From assembly GCF_002294985.1 (NCBI RefSeq), contig NZ_NSGE01000014.1, forward strand, positions 62,001 through 126,000: 64,000 nucleotides of DNA. The letters are read 5' to 3'. The position numbers were made by a program, and so were the translations under genes. Shown here piece by piece: positions 59,041-64,000 of this stretch; position 1 is the stretch's first letter, and each line of letters starts with the position of its first letter. Source of the stretch: Mesorhizobium sp. WSM3862 (lineage in GTDB: Bacteria; Pseudomonadota; Alphaproteobacteria; Rhizobiales; Rhizobiaceae). The notes below the pieces were generated by a model. That model did no database searches, was not told where the DNA came from, and saw only the letters and a program-made list of their open reading frames with translations.

Positions 59041-59331
59041 ATGAAAAGCCTGACGACCGCCCTTGTAGCCGGCACGATATTATGGACTGCGGGCGCCGCC
59101 GATGCGCGGCCCGACACACGCGCCATGACCTGTGGCGAGACGCAGGCGCTGATCCAGCGCCGGCATGCTGCGGTGCTGACCACCGGGCCCAACACTTATG
59201 ATCGTTTCGTGCGCCAATTCGGCAATGAGTGCGACTGGCCGGAAGTCCCGATGTCGGTCGCGGTTCCGACCCGTGACGGTCCATGCCGCGTCTACCGCTG
59301 CGAGGAACCGGTCTTCGACTTCCCCGGTTGA
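59041..59331 (+). CDS. Small secreted protein
   Basis: A 96-residue protein with a Sec signal peptide (MKSLTTALVAGTILWTAGAADA) and four Cys in the mature part (MTCGETQALIQRRHAAVL, NECDWPE, PCRVYRCEEP), likely two disulphides. The motif TCxxxQALIxRxxAAVLxTGPxTYDRF is a common pattern in Rhizobiales small periplasmic proteins of unknown function. The ATG at 59041 is set by the signal peptide. Confidence 0.8.
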   Translation: MKSLTTALVAGTILWTAGAADARPDTRAMTCGETQALIQRRHAAVLTTGPNTYDRFVRQFGNECDWPEVPMSVAVPTRDGPCRVYRCEEPVFDFPG

Positions 59332-59423
59332 GCGACGTACCGACCGCGCTGTGGAACAGTTGAGGCGGCATGCGAATTGTAGCGGATGGTGACACCAATG
59401 TCCCGGCTGCAGGAGGAACGGCC

Positions 59424-59882
59424 ATGCTCAACGATGTCATGCGTAGCGGCAGCTGCCTGTGCGGCGGTGTCCAGTTCCGGGTGACCGGGGAGCCGCTGAG
59501 GGTGGGACTTTGCCATTGCAAGGACTGCCGCAAGACCAGCGGATCGGCGTATCAGGCCTTTGCCATATGGCCGCGCCAGGCATTCGAAAGCGCGGGTATC
59601 ACCAGCACCTATGGCGGACGAAGCTTCTGTCCAACCTGCGGCAGCCGCTTGCCGTCGGTTCGCGAGGACGAGGCCGAGGTGATGATCGGCAGCCTGGATG
59701 TCGTGCCGACCGAAGGGCTTGAGCCCAGCTACGAATTGTGGATCGGTCGGCGCGAGCAGTGGTTGCATCCTCTGCCCGAGGCGAGCCAATTCGAGCATGA
59801 CCGGACCGTCGCTGAGTCGGCGGCCGATGATGCCGAGCCGGAGGCCGTGCGGGAGCCCTATCGCGAATCGGCTAAATGCTGA
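59424..59882 (+). CDS. GFA-family (glutathione-dependent formaldehyde-activating like) protein
   Basis: A 152-residue zinc protein of the GFA fold: GSCLCGGVQFRVTG, GLCHCKDCRKTSGSAY and SFCPTCGSRLPSV provide the zinc-binding Cys. GFA proteins bind S-hydroxymethylglutathione or related adducts, though most are uncharacterised. The AGGAGGAACGG before ATG 59424 is an excellent ribosome site. The last 30 residues are acidic and variable. Confidence 0.87.
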   Translation: MLNDVMRSGSCLCGGVQFRVTGEPLRVGLCHCKDCRKTSGSAYQAFAIWPRQAFESAGITSTYGGRSFCPTCGSRLPSVREDEAEVMIGSLDVVPTEGLEPSYELWIGRREQWLHPLPEASQFEHDRTVAESAADDAEPEAVREPYRESAKC

Positions 59883-60440
59883 ATGGTGGCAGTAAGGCTT
59901 AAGTCGCAGAGCAAAGACGCATCGGTCCAGCGAGCCGGCGCCTATGCCCCTGAACGACCGGGCGCTGACCGCGAGGGCCTTGTCTTCTTCTGGAAGTCGG
60001 GCATTTTCAACCAACGGTCGGTTTGCCGGAGCGGCAGCGGCCGCTAGCATCCCCGGCGCGGCGAAACCGTTTGGAGGCCGCTTCGGCCGGCGCGGCTCAG
60101 GCAACACCAGCATTGCCGCGCCGGCCTTACAAGATGGATAGAATGTCCAGCCCAGGCGTCGCGTCCGGGCGAATACAACTTGTGATGTTGTTTTAGATTC
60201 GAAAGCTTCCTTCTCGCGTGAAGCACCGGCTTCATTTCCAACACGGAAATGAAAATTGTTTCGGCCAGAGAAATTTTTTCACCGTCCGTATTTCCTGGAT
60301 GATGCCAACTATGCGGCGAAGCTATGCAAGCAAGCGGCAGGCCCAATCATTTTCCTGCCTTGTACAAAAACTCACCTTTGTTTCTTTTTGATTTTAAGAC
60401 ATAGTACTGGCGAATCCTGAAACCGGACGGGGCGGTTTTC
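59883..60440. other. Intergenic region before the PAS-protein gene
   Basis: No gene recognised. The first half (59940-60140) is Ala/Gly-coding-like in several frames without family support; the second half is AT-rich for this genome and presumably holds the promoter of the PAS gene. Confidence 0.4.
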
Positions 60441-60986
60441 ATGACACTGGCGCCTCAACGCAGCCGCAATGTGCATCTCCGGTATCCACCGATCGACGGG
60501 TTTTGGACCTGGGACATCAAGCGCGACCGCGTCTATGGGGACGCGAATCTGTCCGCTTATTTCGACCTGACGCTCGAGGAGTTCTCGCACGGCGCGCCGC
60601 TGGAGCGGTGCATGCAAAGCATCGAGCGGGACGATCAGCCGCGGGTTCGGCTGGCGATCCGCAAGGCCATCGAGCGCAGGTCAGGTTTTCGCGAGGTCTA
60701 CAAGGTCCGCTCGGAAAAGATGGGGCTGCGCAAGATCCTTGCCGTCGGCCAGTGCTATGTCGATGACATGGGCGAGGCAGCGCTCTATCCCGGCTGGTTC
60801 ATCGACCTGACGCAGGATGCCGCGGGCGAGGATCACTCGCTGCGCGAAATCCATGAACATGTCGAGCAGGCCAGGGAAATCGCGCAGTCGATCGGGGACG
60901 ACATGCTTTCTTACCTGCTGGACAACATCCAGGAAGAGATCCTGCAAAGGCTTGGCGAGAGATCGAGGAGGCGCAAATCGTCCTGA
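60441..60986 (+). CDS. Single PAS-domain protein
   Basis: A 181-residue cytoplasmic protein. Residues about 18-125 form a PAS fold of the PAS_3 type (FWTWDIKRDRVYGDANLSAYFDL, PLERCMQSIERDDQPRVRLAI, GFREVYKVRSEKMGLRKILAVGQ, YPGWFIDLTQ). A helical tail (EHVEQAREIAQSIGDDMLSYLLDNIQEEILQRL) follows, with no kinase or cyclase domain, so it acts as a partner in protein-protein signalling. Its tail resembles a motif in the 64-residue protein at 61458. Several similar small rhizobial PAS proteins exist. Confidence 0.82.
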   Translation: MTLAPQRSRNVHLRYPPIDGFWTWDIKRDRVYGDANLSAYFDLTLEEFSHGAPLERCMQSIERDDQPRVRLAIRKAIERRSGFREVYKVRSEKMGLRKILAVGQCYVDDMGEAALYPGWFIDLTQDAAGEDHSLREIHEHVEQAREIAQSIGDDMLSYLLDNIQEEILQRLGERSRRRKSS

Positions 60987-61021
60987 GGCGATCTTTGTCA
61001 GTTTCTCGGCCGGGTTCCGGG

Positions 61022-61300
61022 CTAGCTTCTGGGCGGAAGCCTGCCGCGCCTGCCGATCTCGGCCGTCACCATGCGCGCGAAATGCGAGTGGGGCGAGCGT
61101 CGCTCGATAAGCTTGGCTCGCTCGAGCGCGGCGTCGCCGTAGAATTCGATCAGCACGTTGGCGGCCTTGGCGGCATCGGCCTGCAGCCTGCCGAGATCGG
61201 CCTGTCCGCTCCCGCTCGCGGGCTCGCTCCTGGCAATCACGTCAAGCATGGCTTGCAGCTTGTCGGGAGTGCTGCCCTCGTCTTCATGCATAGTCGCCAT
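61022..61300 (-). CDS. Small protein of unknown function
   Basis: A 92-residue protein: TPDKLQAMLDVIARSEPASG, then ADAAKAANVLIEFYGDAALERAKLIERRSPHSHFARMV as adjacent pieces, rich in helix. ATG 61300 is used because upstream Met codons (61327, 61474) lie in unlikely coding sequence. No domain recognised; convergent with the PAS gene. Confidence 0.62.
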   Translation of the reverse strand: MATMHEDEGSTPDKLQAMLDVIARSEPASGSGQADLGRLQADAAKAANVLIEFYGDAALERAKLIERRSPHSHFARMVTAEIGRRGRLPPRS

Positions 61301-61457
61301 CCGATTGGGGGCGTAAAATATCGACATTTTCGCGCGATGTGCAACAGCTTCATTGATCGAGCGCAGGTGCAACCGGGCGCAGCCTGGCCGCGAGCGAGCC
61401 GACAACCTTCGTACAAGTATAGTCAGCCAAACTTCCACGCAGACATTGGGGGCACCG

Positions 61458-61652
61458 ATGGACCAGCCGAGCAAAATGGAAAACCTGCAGTTTGCGCAGG
61501 GGATCTTGCGCGAGCTTCGCCAGAAGGCTGAGGCCGACGGCGAAAAGCTTCTGACCTACCTCATCGACATGGCTTACCTTGAAGCCAGCGACCGCATCCG
61601 AGCCCACTGGATCGGCAGCCACGAAAACGAGAACCGCCGGGCCAAGGGCTAA
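61458..61652 (+). CDS. Small helical protein related to the PAS-protein tail
   Basis: A 64-residue protein: MENLQFAQGILRELRQKAEA, DGEKLLTYLIDMAYLEASDRI. The LLxYLIDMAxxEA core resembles MLSYLLDNIQEEI in the PAS protein upstream. Such short proteins are common in rhizobia; function unknown. Divergent from the gene at 61022. Confidence 0.7.
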   Translation: MDQPSKMENLQFAQGILRELRQKAEADGEKLLTYLIDMAYLEASDRIRAHWIGSHENENRRAKG

Positions 61653-61708
61653 GGGCTACTGTTCCAGCCGGAGCATGCCGGCAAAGTGCGAGCTTGCGCC
61701 CAGAACGC

Positions 61709-61742
61709 AAAAAAGCCCACCATGCCTTTCGGCACGGCGGGC
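61709..61742 (-). terminator. Rho-independent terminator of msrA
   Basis: 12-pair stem (two G-U pairs) between 61715-61726 and 61731-61742, TTTC loop, then TTTTTT on the minus strand. It lies 35 bases beyond the msrA stop. Confidence 0.85.
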
Positions 61743-61776
61743 GTGATCCTGAATGAAGGGCTGCGCAGCCCTAATT

Positions 61777-62295
61777 TTATGATGCGGCGGCCTTTTCGCG
61801 GACGGGCAGCTTCCAGCCCGGCCGAACGAAATGGCAGGTATAGCCGTTGGGGTAGCGCTCCAGATAATCCTGATGTTCGGGCTCGGCCTCCCAGAAGGCA
61901 CCGGCCGCAGCGAGCTCGGTGACGACCTTGCCTGGCCAGAGACCCGAGGCGTCGACATCGGCGATGGTGTCTTCGGCCACCCGCTTCTGCTCGTCGTTGG
62001 TATAGAAGATCGCCGAGCGGTAGCTCGTGCCGACATCGTTGCCCTGACGGTTCCTAGTCGTCGGATCGTGGATCTGGAAGAAGAACTCGAGCAGCGTGCG
62101 GAAACTGGTCTTGGTCGGATCGAAGACGATCTCGATCGCCTCGGCATGGGTGCCGTGATTGCGGTAGGTTGCGTTCGGCACGTCGCCGCCGCTGTAGCCG
62201 ACACGGGTGGAGATCACGCCGGGCAAGCGGCGGATCAGATCCTGCATGCCCCAGAAGCAGCCGCCGGCAAGGACCGCGCGTTCGGAAGAAGCCAT
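61777..62295 (-). CDS. msrA: Peptide methionine sulfoxide reductase A
   Basis: A 172-residue cytoplasmic repair enzyme that reduces methionine-S-sulfoxide. The catalytic Cys is in AVLAGGCFWGMQDLIRRLPGV; the substrate-binding GYSGGDVPNATYRNHGTHAEAIEIVFDP and RSAIFYTNDEQKRVAE stretches are typical, and the C-terminal part keeps the EPEHQDYLERYPNGY motif. AGGAGGTTTGAC precedes ATG 62295. A 12-13-base degenerate repeat occupies the region upstream. Confidence 0.96.
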   Translation of the reverse strand: MASSERAVLAGGCFWGMQDLIRRLPGVISTRVGYSGGDVPNATYRNHGTHAEAIEIVFDPTKTSFRTLLEFFFQIHDPTTRNRQGNDVGTSYRSAIFYTNDEQKRVAEDTIADVDASGLWPGKVVTELAAAGAFWEAEPEHQDYLERYPNGYTCHFVRPGWKLPVREKAAAS

Positions 62296-62358
62296 GTCAA
62301 ACCTCCTTGGATTTCTCCATAAGTGGGGATTGTGGCCCGCTTCTTCCAGCGGCTCAAG

Positions 62359-62423
62359 CACCTGGAAAAGGCGCCTGAAAAAGGCGACGGGAAAGGCGCC
62401 TGGAAAAGGGCGACTGGCAGGGA
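62359..62423. repeat. Degenerate 12-13-base tandem repeat upstream of msrA
   Basis: About five units of the type GCGCCTGGAAAAG (with variants GCGCCTGAAAAAG, GCGACGGGAAAG) in the msrA 5' region, from 62359 to 62423. The repeat is purine-rich on the plus strand. Confidence 0.55.
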
Positions 62424-62506
62424 AACTGACCCAACCACGGTGCCCCAGTCTGCGCCGATTGCTCGCCGGTCGAGCAAACCGGCGAGCCTCGGGCTGAGCG
62501 CCAGCT

Positions 62507-62758
62507 TCACTTGGGCCCTTTATCGCCCCTGCCGTTGTCGCCTCCGCCATTGTTGCCCCGGCCGGGATTGCCCCGGTCATGGCCATGGCTTTCACCACCG
62601 AGGCAATTCGCGTCGCCGACGCCGCAACAGCGGCCGGCCCACAGCTTGTTGGTCGGCGTGTTGTCGCATTCGTAGATCTGCTGGCCGGCCATCGCGGATC
62701 CACCCAGGGTGGATACGGCCAGGGCGGCGAGAAGTGCATTGCGAAGGATTGCAGGCAT
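62507..62758 (-). CDS. Small secreted glycine/asparagine-rich protein
   Basis: An 83-residue protein with a signal peptide (MPAILRNALLAALAVSTLGGSAMA), a Cys-rich middle (IYECDNTPTNKLWAGRCCGVGDANCLGG) and a tail of degenerate NPGRGNNGGGDNGRGDKG repeats. GGAG precedes ATG 62758. Likely periplasmic or extracellular; no family recognised. Confidence 0.72.
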   Translation of the reverse strand: MPAILRNALLAALAVSTLGGSAMAGQQIYECDNTPTNKLWAGRCCGVGDANCLGGESHGHDRGNPGRGNNGGGDNGRGDKGPK

Positions 62759-62960
62759 CGAAAATCTCCATGGATACACGGGTGTTCATTTGCACCGATG
62801 CGTCGCATGGCCACGCGAATTGGTTCATCGCGATTGGCAGAATTCTTGCCGGCCGATGTCGCCAATGCTCGGTACCGATCGGCACGGCTCCCATTCCGCG
62901 CCGCTCATTCTTCTGGTGCGGGCCTGAAGCGCCGCACCAGCACCTCGAACACGATGTCCG

Positions 62961-63044
62961 AAAGGCGGCGATGATTTCCGCGCGCTGCTCGGGCGAATAG
63001 TGCCCGGCATCGTCGATGGTCATGAAGGTCACGTGTCGGGACAT
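62961..63044 (-). pseudogene. Terminase large-subunit remnant, distal piece
   Basis: 28 codons (SRHVTFMTIDDAGHYSPEQR, AEIIAAF) match the segment of phage-type terminase large subunits that follows the ATPase core, the part that normally continues into SYPxHEREARAKG. That continuation is absent and the frame degenerates. It is the second half of the gene piece at 63551-64000. Confidence 0.6.
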
Positions 63045-63137
63045 ATTAGTCTCGTCGTAATTATCTGCCCCGACCAACTATTGCCGTTGATAATACTGTT
63101 CATCAATGCGAGGTTGCTGATGAAACGGGGGAGATAC

Positions 63138-63410
63138 ATGATCCGCATAGCAATCGTCGTGGCCATTGCCGCGAGTGCCTCAGCCTGCCAGTCGAACGTG
63201 CCCTATGACACGAGCAAGCAGACCTGCGGGATGCACGAGTTCAGGGGGTTCCAACGCAAAGTTTGTATCCCGGACACACCGAACGAAGTATGCAATGTCT
63301 GGTACAATCCAATTACTCGTGACGAAAGGATATGGTGCCAACCGCTAACCCGGAAAGCGACCGACCCTAAGGCTCGCGCTAGGCAGCTTGCGGGCAGCAA
63401 ATATCCCTGA
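63138..63410 (+). CDS. Small lipoprotein within the terminase interruption
   Basis: A 90-residue protein with a lipoprotein signal (IRIAIVVAIAASASAC, Cys near residue 17) and a mature part with four Cys (QTCGMHEF, KVCIPD, EVCNVWY, IWCQPL). GGGGGAGATAC precedes ATG 63138; an ATG at 63120 is possible. Function unknown; it lies inside the 581-bp segment that splits the terminase gene. Confidence 0.75.
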   Translation: MIRIAIVVAIAASASACQSNVPYDTSKQTCGMHEFRGFQRKVCIPDTPNEVCNVWYNPITRDERIWCQPLTRKATDPKARARQLAGSKYP

Positions 63411-63433
63411 TCGGATTTCATCCGTATTTTTTG

Positions 63434-63615
63434 GCTCCAATTCCTCGCCCCACGTAAGTGGGGCAGAGATGGCGCGGCGGAGCCGCGACGGAGCGGGGGC
63501 AGCGCCGGCTGTCGATGCAAGAGCGGAAAGCCACTCGTAAGCTTGTCGCCCTACGAAGACCCCCTCTCCGGCCGCTTCGCGGCCACCCCGCCTTGCGGGG
63601 GCGAGGAACCCAAGC
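63434..63615. repeat. Palindromic repeat cluster
   Basis: Two head-to-head palindromic elements. The right one (about 63560-63612) reads CCCCTCTCCGGCCGCTTCGCGGCC and is translated on the minus strand as PPQGGVAAKRPERG, in the same frame as the copy in the YkgJ gene. The left one holds CGCCCCACGTAAGTGGGGC and CGGAGCCGCGACGGAGCGGGGG. Confidence 0.65.
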
Positions 63616-64000
63616 CCTGAACCGCCTCCGCCGACAAAAACCGCAGCACCACATCCGACATCCCGAGCAGCGGTGTAAAAGTCACGATGGTTATCCCGCC
63701 TGTCGCATTGGTGCGGGTCAGGCCTTCGGAATAGATGTCGAGCGGCGGCTCCTCGTCGAACCAGACACCGTGCAGCGTCTCGCCCTGCCATTTCTCGCGG
63801 CCTTTTTCGTAGGACTTGAAGGAGAGCACGCTTTCGCCCGCCTGCACATCGCCGCCACCGCCCCAGCGCACGACGACGCTGTCCAGCGCTCCGGGCGCGC
63901 CGCGGCCCATCGTCGTTTCGGCAATGGCGTCGGCCGGGATCATGCCGGTGCCCCATTCCGCCTGTTGCTGCGGCGGGCCGACCAGCACACGCTGCGGATT
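63551..64000 (-). pseudogene. Phage-type terminase large subunit, N-terminal part, cut by window edge and interruption
   Basis: The frame enters from beyond 64000 and reads NPQRVLVGPPQQQAEWGTG, SFKSYEKGREKWQGETLHGV, WFDEEPPLDIYSEGLTRTN and TFTPLLGMSDVVLRFL: the Walker B (GVWFDEEPP) and coupling segments of a terminase large subunit, the ATPase that drives DNA packaging. Homology ends near 63626; the last 25 codons read through a palindromic repeat. The next homologous piece is at 62961-63044, so the gene was split by about 580 bp. Remnant of a prophage or gene-transfer-type element. Confidence 0.82.

Noticed and set aside
1..64000. tRNA genes, rRNA genes, intact insertion sequences and attachment sites
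   Set aside because: None could be recognised by eye; the terminase remnant has no adjacent tRNA or att duplication in the window.

Overview
The window is a high-GC chromosome segment from an alphaproteobacterium, most likely a Mesorhizobium-type member of the Rhizobiales. This is inferred from the intact aapJQMP general amino-acid transporter, EcfG-type (GGAAC-N16/17-CGTT) stress promoters, a cobalamin riboswitch ahead of a NiCoT cobalt transporter, an ECF sigma/DUF4142/cupredoxin block, a cyoABCD quinol oxidase, and families of short GC-rich palindromic repeats typical of such genomes. No rRNA, tRNA, CRISPR array, intact insertion sequence or replication origin was found. About 60 genes lie in short operons on both strands.

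Layout. 1-10 kb: LysE exporter bracketed by palindromic repeats, YkgJ Cys-cluster protein, ArsR/SRPBCC-YciI operon, two CsbD stress proteins each behind an EcfG-type promoter, Tat-exported metallophosphoesterase, TetR/NIPSNAP divergent pair, and ChoX choline-binding protein divergent from a BetI-like repressor. 10-20 kb: LysR/cupin pair, fumC, two DoxX paralogues, serine hydrolase, ppk-ppx polyphosphate operon, zinc-finger protein, FAD monooxygenase. 20-31 kb: aapJQMP, metC-like lyase, HPP-CBS protein, ECF sigma factor followed by a frameshifted DUF4142 gene and a cupredoxin, then an enoyl-CoA hydratase divergent from a TetR. 31-39 kb: an accessory-looking catabolic block with a GcvA-like LysR, an orphan branched-chain-type binding protein, an SHMT-like PLP enzyme, a three-subunit molybdenum hydroxylase and a MoaD/ThiS-like protein. 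39-49 kb: exported truncated haemoglobin, HWE histidine kinase, riboswitch-controlled NiCoT transporter, DOPA-dioxygenase-like protein, nucleoside hydrolase, ABC exporter of the SbmA/YddA type, second LysE. 49-57 kb: cyoABCD with a His-rich CyoC, a Tat-exported sulfite-oxidase-type enzyme, a lipoprotein aminopeptidase. 57-64 kb: SLC13-type transporter, several small Cys-rich or secreted proteins, a PAS protein and relatives, msrA, and at the right edge a phage-type terminase large-subunit gene broken into two pieces by about 580 bp carrying a small lipoprotein gene and palindromic repeats.

How the genes work together. Several units are self-contained regulator-plus-target pairs with visible palindromes between them (ArsR, TetR/NIPSNAP, BetI/ChoX, TetR/enoyl-CoA hydratase). 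Stress regulation is a theme: two CsbD genes have EcfG-type promoters, and the ECF sigma gene shares a matching promoter with the downstream DUF4142-cupredoxin operon, suggesting autoregulation. The most notable observations are the twin EcfG-CsbD units, the one-base frameshift in the DUF4142 gene, a possible small RNA at about 1.44-1.52 kb, the molybdenum-hydroxylase block with its own MoaD-like protein, the His-Gly repeat in CyoC, and the split terminase. No wholly new system can be proven from sequence alone; the molybdenum-hydroxylase block is the best candidate for an undescribed pathway.
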